From positions 538,001-602,000 of the forward strand of contig JAJKFH010000295.1 in the NCBI GenBank assembly GCA_023333565.1: a stretch of DNA of 64,000 nt, read 5' to 3'. This document shows, in pieces, positions 1-11,415 of this stretch. Position numbers and translations under genes: made by a program. The notes under the pieces are model-generated. The model did not search any database and had not been told where the DNA came from. It worked only from the letters and a program-made list of their open reading frames with translations. The stretch comes from Puffinus mauretanicus (lineage: Eukaryota; Chordata; Aves; Procellariiformes; Procellariidae). How positions within the stretch are numbered: position 1 is the first letter of the stretch; every line of letters starts with the position of its first letter.

Positions 1-1357
1 GCCTGTCAGTCTGACCTCGGTGCCAGGGAAGATTATGGAGCAGGTCATCTTGAGTGCCATCATGTGGCACATACAGGACAAACAGATGATCAGGCCCAAT
101 CAACATAGGTCTATGAAAGGCAGGACCTGCTTGACTAACCTGATGTCCTTCTATGACAAGGTGACACGCTTGTGAATGAGGGAAAGGTTGCAGATGTTGT
201 CTACCTAGACTTTAGTAACGCCTTTGACACCGTTTCCCACAGCATTCTCCTGGAGAAGCTGGCTGCTCATGGCTTGGACGGGTGTACTTTTCGCTGGGTA
301 GAAAACTGGCTGGATGGCGGGGCCCAGAGCGTTGTGGTCAATGGAGTTAAATCCAGTTGGCGGCCGGTCACAAGCAGTGTTCCCCAGGGCTCAGTACTGG
401 GGCCGGTCCTGTTCAATATCTTTATCAATGATCTGGATGAGGGGAGCAAGTGCTCCCTCAGTAAGTTTGCAGATGACACCAAGTTGGGTGGGAGTGTTGA
501 TCTGCTCGAGGGTAGGAAAGCTCTGCAGAGGGACCTGGACAGGCTGGATCGATGGGCTGAGGCCAACTGTATGAGGTTCAACAAGGCCAAGTGCCGGGTC
601 CTGCACTTCGGCCACAACAACCCCAGGCAACGCTACAGGCTTGGTGAAGAGTGGCTGGAAAGCTGCCCAGAGGAAAAGGACCTGGGGGTGCTGGTTGACA
701 GTCGGCGGAACATGAGCCGGCAGTGTGCCCAGGTGGCCAAGAAGGCCAATGGCATCCTGGCCTGTATCAGAAATAGTGTGGCCAGCAGGAGCAGGGAGGT
801 GATCATGCCCCTGTACTCGGCACTGGTGAGGCCGCACCTCGAATACTGTGTTCAGTTTTGGGCCCCTCACTACAAGAAGGACATGGAGGTGTTGGAGCGT
901 GTCCAGAGAAGGGCAACGAAGCTGGTGAAGGGTCTGGAGCACAAGTCTTATGAGGAGCAGCTGAGGGAACTGGGGTTGTTTAGTCTGGAGAAGAGGAGGC
1001 TGAGGGGAGACCTCATCGCGCTCTACAACTACCTGAAAGGAGGTTGTAACGAGGTGGGGGTTGGTCTCTTCTCCCAAGTAACTAGCGATAGGACGAGAGG
1101 AAATGGCCTCAAGTTGCGCCAAGGGAGGTTTAGATTGGACATTAGGAAAATTTCTTCACCGAAAGGGTTGTCAAGCCTTGGAACAGGCTGCCCAGGGAAG
1201 TGGTTGAGTCACCATCCCTGGAGGTATTTAAAAGATGTGTAGATGCTTAGGGACATGGTTTAGTGGTGGACTTGGCAGTGCTAGGTTAACGGTTGGACTT
1301 GATTATCTTAGAGGTCTTTTCCAACCTAAACGATTCTATGATTCTATGATGATGATA
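1..1357 (+). mobile_element. CR1 non-LTR retrotransposon, 5'-truncated by the window edge
   Basis: This is the 3' part of a CR1 (chicken repeat 1) LINE in sense orientation. The left end is cut by the window, so the endonuclease domain and 5' region are not visible. The reverse transcriptase domain and downstream ORF2 region are followed by a short 3' UTR. That UTR ends in two copies of GATTCTAT (1332-1347) and a GAT run, the 3' end typical of CR1, which uses a short octamer-like repeat instead of a poly(A) tail. The coding region has only two visible frame breaks over about 1.25 kb, so the copy is fairly young compared with the other relics here. CR1 elements copy themselves through target-primed reverse transcription. 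Confidence 0.95.
2..1250 (+). pseudogene. CR1 ORF2 reverse transcriptase fragment with two frameshifts
   Basis: This is the C-terminal part of the CR1 ORF2 polyprotein, which reverse-transcribes its own RNA at the insertion site. From 2 to about 170 it reads in one frame through the finger region ([10 protein letters not shown]). A 1-base deletion near 171 moves the frame, which then stays open from 172 to about 1146. That part holds motif A ([13 protein letters not shown]), motif B ([12 protein letters not shown]) and the catalytic FADD at 466-477. It continues into the thumb/connection region ([17 protein letters not shown]). A second 1-base loss in the A run at about 1144-1149 shifts the frame again; the expected family frame then runs to a TAG at 1248-1250. 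Neither shift could be explained by splicing. The copy is presumed dead, although one or both indels could be assembly errors. Confidence 0.9.
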
Positions 1358-1706
1358 TTAACAGTGTAATATGTTTAATTATCTCCTTAGACTTTGTCTG
1401 TTGCCGGTATATAGCACTTAATGAAATACATACTGTGTATATAGCTGTTTGTACCTATGAAAAGGTATGTAGGCCTATGAACAATGATTTAGGTGATTCT
1501 CAAATGGGTACATGAGGATTACTGTATGCATTTTCTATAATTTGTACTTATCTCATGCAAATTCCTGTCATGCATATCATTGCCATAGAAAACCCAGAGA
1601 GAAAGTATGTAGGGATTATTATGCAGAGTCACGTCACTACTTATCTAGTGATGGATGGGTGAATTATTAGAGCTAAAATAAGACTTAATCCCCATCTCCA
1701 CCTACC

Positions 1707-1741
1707 TTTTTTTTCTTTTTTCTTTTCTTTTTTTTTTTTTT
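1707..1741. repeat. T/CT-rich low-complexity tract
   Basis: Almost pure pyrimidine: runs of T interrupted by single C. No associated retroelement body was recognised next to it. Confidence 0.85.
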
Positions 1742-3606
1742 AAAATCAAACTTATTTTACATCTTTCAATATTTTTCTTCTCCTTCTAACCCTTCATTTT
1801 TGTAGCATAAAACTTCTGGTGCTTGGCCAGGGCCAGAGATGCCAAATAACATATGAGGAAGGTTATTCTTTTTAATATTTCTATCCATCTGGAAACAGAA
1901 ATTGGGAGGAGCATTGGCTAACCATTCAAGCTGTTGATTGCTTCTCTGAATCAGACCCAAAATCTCATGCTTTCAAAGTTTACCAACCACCCCTCACAAA
2001 CTGTTATTTTAACCAATCCAAAACCAAAGGCAAATGTGATTTTCAACATCAGGTCTGAATCACCTCTATTCTCACATTTTAGGAAGTTAAAAATTGGATG
2101 TGCTTCCAGATGAAAATGTTGCTGCTCAGTCATATTTTCCTTATAATTGTCTTGAGCTAGAATATCAAATCCACTAACAAATGTTGGGCATATAAAATAT
2201 CCTGATTTAAGTTACATAGCTCAAACCTGCCATTTGTTATAAATTAAACAGCTCAAAATTGAAGAGCACAAAAATACAAGATCTTCAGTTAATATGAGAC
2301 CTCTCAGTGCTAAGCAAAGTAACTTTGTGTGTATATATATTGCTTTAATTAGTACAGGTGCTGACTTTAAAAGAAAATTAGCATGGTCTTCATTAATCAA
2401 TAATATCCACAGTTTTCTCTGTAATTAATATAAAGGGCATTTATGGAATTACAAAACAACTTTACCACAAAGACAAATAAAAAGATTTCTAGGATAACCT
2501 CTGTTTGGGATTCTGTATTCCCCTTGTTTAACATCTGTTAATATCCCCTTTTCTGTTCTAGTTTCTATTTCAAGAAAATACTTCCAAGACAGATTAGGAT
2601 CAATTTACAATACTTCTGCAAATGGATGATATTAGATTAAAAAGAGTACCAAATATATCTTAATGATATGCTCTGTTGTTTCTGTCTCAATAAATATCAT
2701 CATTTGTTGTTAAGCTGGTGCCCTTTCTGCACCTTTTCAACATATAGAAGGTTGAGAAAATGACCCAAAATGCCCTGAAGAATTAGTGTAGAAATAAGAA
2801 AATGGAATTATTGTGTGGGGTTTTGTGTTTGGTTTTGGGTGTTTTTTTTTTAATTTGCTTTTTAGAAGAATATTAAAGATGAGAGTATGTATGTGTAAAT
2901 ATTTGAGTTTCTAAATAATAATAAAAAAAAAAGACTCTCATGAGCTAACAGTATTAGAAACTATGAGGAAAAATAATTATCACTATATCACATATAGGTT
3001 CTATAATTTTCTTAATTAGAAGAATTCAAAGCTTCTGAACCTACCTAATCCTGAGAAGTTTGTGTAGGTAAAAGTACCACTGACACCAACATTTCTTTGA
3101 TGAATCTGTATTTGCATATTCATTTTCTTTTAATAGAAAAACCTCTATGCTTCTCATTCCCCCTGGATTATTTTAATGTCAAGGAAAATTTTGTTAAATT
3201 TTGTGATCACTTTTACTTATAAAAATTAATATTAAAAACACCTCAATATGGGCAAAGACATAGTTGCATTCCTTTATACCAAGTATTAATACTGATGAAA
3301 CATCAGCCTAGTACAACCGAATTAACAGCAGAGTCAAGCTATATAAATTGCTTTGTACCTTCTAAAATTATTCTTTTTATTGATCAATCAAAATCCCTCA
3401 AATCCCCTAACATCTTAAGGCATCCAAAGCCTCATGTATTTATTTTTTAGTAAAGCATGCGTAACGTTTACATTATAAACATTTAAAATAGCAAGAGTGA
3501 TTTATCTTTTCTATAGAGCAATTGCTTACCGTATGGTCCTGTGTACTAATGATGTCTGCAAGCGTTAAGTTATGTTGGGAATGATTTCTTCTATGACGAT
3601 TTACCT

Positions 3607-3627
3607 AAAAAAAAAAAAAAAAAAAAA
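3607..3627. repeat. A homopolymer (21 nt)
   Basis: Uninterrupted A run. No retrogene or SINE body recognised upstream, so it is listed as a simple repeat. Confidence 0.9.
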
Positions 3628-3696
3628 TCAAGGATTTAAATTCAGAGAGGATTCAAATACATGGAGGTAAAGATGGACCAACAAATTTAATTACTG

Positions 3697-3723
3697 GGCA
3701 TGCACGGCATGCACAGCATGCAT
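3697..3723. repeat. 9-bp tandem repeat, three copies
   Basis: Units GGCATGCAC, GGCATGCAC and AGCATGCAT. Each contains the palindrome GCATGC, giving three evenly spaced palindromes at 9-bp steps. Confidence 0.9.
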
Positions 3724-4338
3724 TGGATGGAGTTTTCAGTACTGCATTTCTGTGAAAACTGGTGTTCCTCTGAATCTTATGTATTTGAAATGTACAGCTG
3801 CTAAACTCTAAACATCGCTGGTATAAATGTGTTTCTTTTTGATTTCACATTGGCAAATTTACCTAAAAATAAACCAACTGATAATAATAATTTTAAATTA
3901 TGACTTTTCCATCAGGAATCTCAAAAATTGCTTAACTGGTTAGGTGCTCCTAAACCCATTTTACAGAAATGGGAAAGATGCTAATTATAACCTTAGGCCA
4001 CAAACTAAGTCAATGAAGAAACTAGAAAGTAATTGGGAACAAACACATATCCAGTACATTTAAACTGCTTTAAAGGTTATTTCTAAAATCTTCATGACTA
4101 CAATGCTACAGCAAGCCTGGACTCTGAATCTGCAATTGTCCCAAGTACTGAGCTTGATTTCCTCCAGTTCCCTCTTTTCTAGGAGGAAGGCAGTATAACC
4201 GTCTGTGACTTAACTCTGGAAAATTATTGCATTAAACCAGAAATTATTAAGACTAAATAAAAGTTTCATCACAAATCAAGCTCAATAGCATTTTACTTCC
4301 TTACAAATCTGCAACGAAGAACAGGTCACCCAGAAGTA

Positions 4339-4343
4339 TGTGC

Positions 4344-4378
<35 letters not shown>
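4339..4378. repeat. Compound (GT)n(TA)n microsatellite
   Basis: A TG/CG/GT stretch passes directly into an alternating TA stretch. Likely length-polymorphic. Confidence 0.95.
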
Positions 4379-4379
<1 letters not shown>

Positions 4380-7300
4380 AAAACTTTTACTGTTTAAATT
4401 CAATGTCAATCAATTATACTATAATTTGGAGTTGCGATCCTGTAAAATTCGGTGATTATCTCCTTTTTTAACTGAAGCTAAAAAGCAAACAACAAAATAT
4501 AGTCTCGACTAGTTTCCACTGTATTCATCATAATGCATTCTCTTTTTCCCTATTAAAACAGAGTTAGCCAAAAGTCATAATGTATTCTGTTTATATTCAA
4601 GTGTCTGAATACAGAAAATGTTCTTAATTAATCCAGAGGGCCATACTCAAAAAACAGTTAAACATATTATGATCCCATATTTTTTCTCCACACATTGCTT
4701 TCATGTTTATTTGTAAGCACTAACATTTTTTAGCCTTGAAATCTATATCCTAGATATTGCTCTACTCTCCTAGTCAGAGCTAATGAGCTTAATGAATTAC
4801 CAGTTCTAAATTTAATACAAACATTTCAAAGAAAGAGATAAAACATTCTTCACAATTCAAAAGTTTCCCTGACCTATTTATGAAGAATATCACTTAACAA
4901 TTTCATTAAGGGTGAGTAACAGCTGGTGACATGGCTGTGTCCTAAAGTGTTTTTCTCTCTTAATATTCTGCATCTTAAGCAATCGAGCTTTCATAAGAAA
5001 TACTTTAGTTAGCGGCAGTCCCTCCTTTGGGGAGAAAAAAAATGTCAGACCACATTTTCTATATTTTGCAATCTTGTTTTCAGGAGTGTCATGTTCCTGT
5101 TTTATTAGCATGTAGGGTAAACAAGAATGATTTGCTGATGCTATTGAGAGAACTTCTAAGATTACAGTCTTTCTATTTAGATTTTGGATGGAACTTAATA
5201 TTAATGCAGGCAGAGGCATGTATATAAATTCAAAATAAATTAATTCAATTTATCTTTTTCTTTATCTTTACTGTTCAACTACTCTGAAGCTTCTATGGTG
5301 CTTAAGACATATAACTAAACTATTCAGGTCTACATCATAGAAAGTCTTTCTTTCCCAGATCCCCCGTTTTAATTATTCCTTAACATACAACAGAGCATAT
5401 TGCCCAGTGATGCTTTCTAAAATATATTCTTCACTCATCCAAATTAAATAACAAGACACGCCACCACTCCACAGTATCTTTTTTTAACATTCGGCTGCTC
5501 TCTCCAGGAATCACACGTGTCTGTTGGGGGCCCTATATGCAACTTTCTGAAGTGTACAGCACCGATCAGAGCTTTCGTCTGGTCTTTGGTTCAGCGATCA
5601 GAGCATTAGCAAAAGAAATGCTCACATTTGATACATGCTAAAAAGAATATATCAGATGCACTAAATCCATCCACAACCAAACAAAGAAAGGACATAGTAA
5701 AAAGTACTATTTTAGTAGTACTAGCAAATAATTAGTGATAGTACAATAAAACACAATAGTAAGATTTCCAGGAAGTATGAAAGGAGAAAAAAAATATTAA
5801 ATTCCAGTTATGGATGACATTATGTGCTTTAAAAACCTCTTCGCTGTATGCAAAGCAGAAATATTAAGGAAAGCTGCACGTGTACAAGGAGAAAGAATAG
5901 ACCTACCTGATTATTTAATGTGATACTTTTGCTAAAAGGGTGTTTCTCTTATAGGGCAAAAATAAAAGAAATTACATTACTTTGCAGCCCAGCAATGAGC
6001 AATCTCATGCAAGAGAGTCCTGAAGCTCCAAAGTCTGAATCTAGTTACAGCTATGTAAGCCAAGATCAAGCTTTTCTGGAAAAACACCCCAAATATTTGG
6101 CTTACAAATGGAATTAATGGAAACTTCAACAAAGTTTCTTACTCATTTCTACCAGCCTTTTAGTTTAGAAAGAGAACTTTTTAAAAAAATGAATCAAAAC
6201 ATCTTGAAAAAACTCAGCAATAACAGAGGCAATATATTCTTTAAGACTGATTTTATAAAATTCCAGCAGGCTTTATATAAATTTGGTCTTAAATATATTT
6301 TGCAAATACTGCTGAATGAGTTGGTCATATCACTTCTTTCACGATATATTCAGTTCAATGTTAAAATGTTCTTAGCAGAACCTGGGTGACAGCAGTCAAT
6401 ATACTCCTGTTTCAATATACTCACAACTTTCAGTGGTGTACCAAAATATTCAAAGGGAAGTATAGGCTCAATTATTCTCATTCTTTCATTTAGCTTTTAA
6501 TAGATAGACCATAAAGGAGATGTTTTGAGATTTCTTTTCCCTATAGCTCCATTCGATTACCCTAATAAACTGAATAAAAACCTAAATAATATCTGTCACA
6601 AGTCCTCTACCTCACCTCCCAGGGTATGATGAAAGGCAGAGATTTACAGAACTTGTTCGTGAGAGCCCTTTTTGGGAAAGGCAGCTTATCAGCAGTTTTC
6701 TGATTTGATGAACATTCTTCAGTCAGCAACAATGTCACCTGCAGCATTAAAAATCCACTCTGCGAGCGCTTGCAAGTCTGTGGGCAAGTCTGGTTTTGTT
6801 AAATTCAGTCTCAGCAACCCCCCCCTTCCCTTAGCTAAAGGGTATCCATCTCTTACCAGAGTTATTCTAGCATCTAAGCACTAATCCGTCATCATCCTTT
6901 CTACAAAGGCAAAGCCTCCATTACATATGCCTGGTATCCCAGCGTGAAGGAACAACCATCTGACAACTGCTGTTTTATCACTGATGAAGTAAAATACAAT
7001 AACCTGATGTTTAATTTCATTTCTTTCTGTGTTCCCATTTGTTCTTTAAATTCTCCCTCTTTTTGTGGGAATTCATCATGACTAACTCATTGCTAGCCTC
7101 TTCAAATAGCATGGCGTTGATTTAAAGAGAGACTTGGAGGACTGATTTGGATTTTATTTCCCATTACAAGCATATTTCTGACCTAATTCGTCTAGTCAAC
7201 GAGAAGCAGCATACTTCTTTTTTGATTTCAACCAAGCCTAACAAAACCAACTAGCATTTCTCAAAAGGCCCAGGCAGGCTGCTCTAGTGCAAAGTACAGA

Positions 7301-7787
7301 CAATTAATTATTTCCTGAAACATCATTCTGAATTCACTTGTATCCCTAAATAATTAAGATAATTGTAGAAGACGTTTCTAACTGGTTTTCAAGATTATCA
7401 AATAAGTTATTCACCACAGGTTATTTACCCACAAACGTCACCTACAAGTAGTCTAGGAAAACCATAGTTTGTTCAAACAAGCAGTACTTGGTGCAGCAGA
7501 GCTCTGCTCTGGATGAGAAACCCTGGGATGACATCTACCTGTTGTTTTCTCCATCAATCACTGTACTGCTCCATCAAGGAGAAGGTTCTCATGGAGGTTT
7601 TGTTAGATTTCTACCAAAAAAATTGTCACACTGTTCATGCTTTGACCTTTCTTTTTAGGGGTCTAACTATTGTTTTGTTTCATTCTACCCACACTGCAAT
7701 CACGTATGTGGAGATTCCTTAATAAACACGCAAAAAAGAGAGAAAGCCCCTACTGTTGAATCCCTACTACCGCTTGTTGCTCCGCTC

Positions 7788-7846
7788 TGGACCTGATCCA
7801 GCAAAGCGCTCTGCAATGGGCTTAAGTGTTTTTCTGGATCAGGGCC
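7788..7846. repeat. Relic of a palindromic (MITE-like) repeat
   Basis: The left arm at 7788-7810 reads from TGGACCTGATCCAGCAAAGC. The right arm at 7826-7846 (GTGTTTTTCTGGATCAGGGCC) is its imperfect reverse complement, with the TGATCCAG/CTGGATCA core matching. The shape and the 'GATCCnGCAAAG' wording recall old inverted-repeat families scattered through bird and reptile genomes. I cannot assign a family name without a library search. Confidence 0.5.
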
Positions 7847-9304
7847 AGAACACTCCATTCTTTATAGGATCGAACTTACTGGTGGCTGCTTGAAGGTTTG
7901 CAATGAAAGTACAAACTAGTCACATAAACTTTGTGAAAACCATTCCCTCAACAGAGAAGGAGGAGTGATACCTGATTTAGTGATGTCTGTGGTCATTTCA
8001 TTCCCAGTCACTCCCATACTGCAGTGACAGCTCATAATTGCTTAGATAGAGAAACTTAACAAAAATCTATTGAGGCATTTTTAATGGTCCCATCCCTTGA
8101 AAGACACCTGGGCAACGGCAAGAGAAAGGAAAATCCTGTAACATTTCATTCACTGCTGTGCTCGAAGTGATTTGTTTTGTTTTAACTTGGGCGGTATGGC
8201 AAATCCATCGTTATCTACAGAAATTATTTGGACAAAGCTCTGTTATGATATCATTTCTCTCCTGCTGTGAAAGGCACTGAGAAAATCCCACGGGTCTCCC
8301 CACTCAGAGATGCTCCTTTGTCATCTCAGCAGATAAGGGGTTTCGGTCCATCCTCAAGACATGGAGGCTGTCAAGAAACAGCGGGAGCAATCCCCTTCCC
8401 CCCCAACTTGCTGCTGCAGATGCTCTCGGTGCATTGGAGCTGTGCAATAGCTCAGCAGAAGACCCTGTTCAGCCCCAGGGAAAGCTCCTGTGTCCCAGGG
8501 GGCTCCTTGCCCACAGCTGTGGCCACTGGTGCTCCTGGCTTGCTCTGCAGCCCTCCTAACACCATCCTTCAGAGCTTAGAACCACGTGTGGGTTGGTGTT
8601 TTTTTTTTCCTTCTTGCTTGTCCCAAATAGATTTCTTCAGAAGAAAAAGTAATGGAGACTACAAGGCGGTATAACATGACATTAACTCTCTCTGCTTTTT
8701 TTTCTAAGGCTTGCAGCGAGAGAGAGAGAGACACGAAGTGCAGTTTGTCCTGCCCCCACCAACCCTCATTTGCTCCTCACTCTCCCTCCCCATCCTCAGG
8801 TCCCCGAAAACGCGTTACTACGCAGGTGACCAAACGCTTTGCTCGGGAATAGGAACTTGCATGGATGGAGCTTTTGTGCGCTGGCTACAGACCAGATAAT
8901 CTCTCTATGCATCATTTAATAAGAAAAGCACTTCACAGTCCTTACAGGCTTGAGTTTGTTACATATGACATACTCTCCTCAGCAGAATCTGCAGACTGAA
9001 GTCAGTGGGGGAAGAAAAAAAGCAAGCAGGATTGTGTTGCATTCCCCCTGCATGTCTCCCTTTGAGCACACTGCCCTCTATATTCAGTTCAGATCTCCAG
9101 AGCCTGTGAAAATAATGATAATAGTTTTACTTCCCTTGACCTCTTGCTCCCTTATAAATCAGAATCCCATAGACCTTTCCCACAGTGCGAGGGTCCTCCT
9201 TCATATTCGAGCCTGTGAAGGTAGGTATTTTATATCAAGGCAATTTAATCACGTGGGCGTGATCCCTGGCTTCAGAACTTGCTATAGACAAGCACCACGG
9301 AGCT

Positions 9305-9330
9305 TTTACTGCGGGATTATTCGCAGTAAA
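9305..9330. repeat. Perfect 9-bp inverted repeat, 8-nt loop
   Basis: TTTACTGCG and CGCAGTAAA are separated by GGATTATT. The stem extends by GAG/CTC if a 2-nt bulge on the left arm is allowed. No poly-T follows and no gene lies nearby, so it is a structural motif of unknown role. Confidence 0.8.
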
Positions 9331-9421
9331 CTCAATTTATTCAGCTGCTTCGTTCATGAAATAAGAGCAAAATAATTATTCAGATTCTACCTTAAATTTT
9401 AGCCACTGTTAAGATGAACTG

Positions 9422-9441
9422 ATTCTCTGTGATCAGAGAAT
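9422..9441. repeat. Perfect 8-bp inverted repeat, 4-nt loop
   Basis: ATTCTCTG, loop TGAT, CAGAGAAT. It lies about 90 bp from the hairpin at 9305-9330. The two stems do not share sequence. Confidence 0.75.
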
Positions 9442-11376
9442 AAACGATCATGAGCTTGATTACAAAGCGTGTTTGAAACTGTGTCGCCTTCTTTCCCAAA
9501 ACTGTTGGAGGGGTGCTCCAAATTTGGGGTATCCAGTTTGGGCTAATATTTTCACTCCAAGGATAAGCCTACATCAGGCACTAGGTACTTTTCTCCATTA
9601 ACAGCTTGCTGTTTCCCAGGAGCAGATTTTCCCCTAGAGTGGGAGCCCTTTTGTTCCTCTCTAGCTACTCAAATGGACTTTGAAATTTGTCCAATTGATC
9701 CTTGCTTTGCGGGAGTCCCAGCTGATGTTGTTGGCTTCATTTTTAGCCTTTTCAGGAGTAGGAGATCTGCCAAAACCATATGTGGAAGAGGAGACAGCCA
9801 CAAAAGGTTCTTACCACCCATAGAAGTTTGAGAAATCCTAAGGTTGCTCTAAATTTGACTGCAGGTCGCTCAGATTCGCGTAGCTGGGGATCAAACCACC
9901 ACAAAGGGACCAACAGCTGCGTTGCCTCTAATCCTCAGGATTTCCAACTGGAAATCAAACTGGAACCTGGTCTCAAAGCTTCAATATGCTTTAATTGTAT
10001 TAAATACAATACTCGCTGATTCAAGAAAAGAATATTTAAAGGGAGGCTTTTTTATATATTGGTACCAGCCTTTTCTGTTACAGACTAATATGTAACAAAA
10101 TACAGCAACGCGCACACTGTGACAGCATTCGTCTAGCCATACATAAAAATATGTATTATGAAATAAAATATTTTGATAAGTTTCCTATTCAGATTTTTCT
10201 ATTCATAATGCAGTTGTTACTTTTGGTTCACCACAATATTAGAATATATTAATCTTAAATATTGCAGGTGCTTTCGTAAAATTACAGATGAGTAGTTCAC
10301 CAATGATAGAGGAAATAAGGAGTAAAACCAGCAGGAACAGAAAATGCAGTAGATATCAGTATTTCAGTGTTCTTTGCCTCTGACATCTATGTCTGCAAAA
10401 TGTGTTCTTTAATGTTATGTCTATAAAAGGTAAAAAATCTAAGTTAATACAGACAGAGAGCAATGATAGATTATCTTTTCATGTCCCCTTTGGATCTTAG
10501 AATAATAAAGACAATAAATGTGAGAACTCAGCTATGACAGCAAACTGTGTCAGCAGCTCTCACCTGAAATTGCACCCCAGAATAGTATTCTCAGGGCGAG
10601 GGGAAAGCAGAAAAATCATTAAAACTTAGTAAGTAAATGTGCAAAAAAAAAAAAAAATCCAAAAGAATTGCCTTTACAAAGTCACATCCAGCACATACAC
10701 TACAATCAAAATGCACTCAAAAGCTCGGTCTCTCCTGAAAGGACCGTCTTAACAGAAAGAGCATAATTAACATTGATGTCACACTCCTGCAAGTCATCAG
10801 TTACTGTACACCATATAAATACCCTTGTACAAAATATTATTAATATTCCTAGACAAATGCTCAGTCCTCTCTAGCGGACTGTACGTTAGTGCATCTCTTT
10901 ATCCTGCCTACCTAATTCCTTCCCTCGGATTTAAACAAGCCAAAAACTCACCTTATGCTACGGCAGAAGCAATTTTTATTTTTGAAGGTTAATCCAACTC
11001 AGCAGGATTTAGGGATGGCACTTTTGCTTGGTCGTAGGCATGTTGGCTCAGGCCAGACAGCTGTTTGGACATTCTCCACTGGGAAACTTGCCCTCAACAC
11101 CCACAGTTGATGCACATACATGGTCTACTGGCTGCCTACTTCCATGCCCATCTGTTCAGATGGCATGGTGCCCACTCACAAGTTCGCTGGATCCTTGCCC
11201 TTAGTGTGTAGATGCCAGGCAATGATGGGCTTAGATGGGCAGCCTGCAAAATACTGAAAGTGATCATTTTTTTTCCTGTAGGAAGTCCTTCCTCTGCGAT
11301 AGCACTGAAGCATGGATACCACATGCTACCCTACACTTAATAACACCTGTGGACATATATGTGCCAGAAGCATAAA

Positions 11377-11415
11377 GGCGGGCAGGGGGAGGAATATACT
11401 GGGGGGGGGGCGGGG
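11377..11415 (+). repeat. G-rich tract with G10 run
   Basis: GGG and GGGGG runs lie upstream of a G10 run (11401-11410) followed by C and GGGG. The longest loop is about 11 nt, so it falls just outside the usual G-quadruplex rule, although a long-loop form is possible. The run is also an assembly-error risk. Confidence 0.7.

Larger units (their letters stand above)
1358..7786. other. Non-coding DNA, no gene recognised
   Basis: AT-rich unique sequence. It contains a pyrimidine tract (1707-1741), a G/T-rich stretch (about 2815-2852), an A run (3607-3627), a 9-bp tandem triplet (3697-3723) and a GT/TA microsatellite (4339-4378). Two copies of CGATCAGAGC lie 32 bp apart (5563 and 5595). Open frames of up to 109 codons (4890-5219 minus, 6108-6389 plus) have no recognisable domain or convincing splice context and are treated as chance. 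Confidence 0.7.

Noticed and set aside
391..1122. 243-codon minus-strand open frame inside CR1
   Set aside because: It is antisense to the CR1 reverse transcriptase; the plus strand carries the recognisable motifs, so this is a shadow frame.
8267..9375. Open frames of 135 and 141 codons (plus strand)
   Set aside because: The region is somewhat GC-rich, which lengthens chance frames. No recognisable protein and no consistent splice sites.
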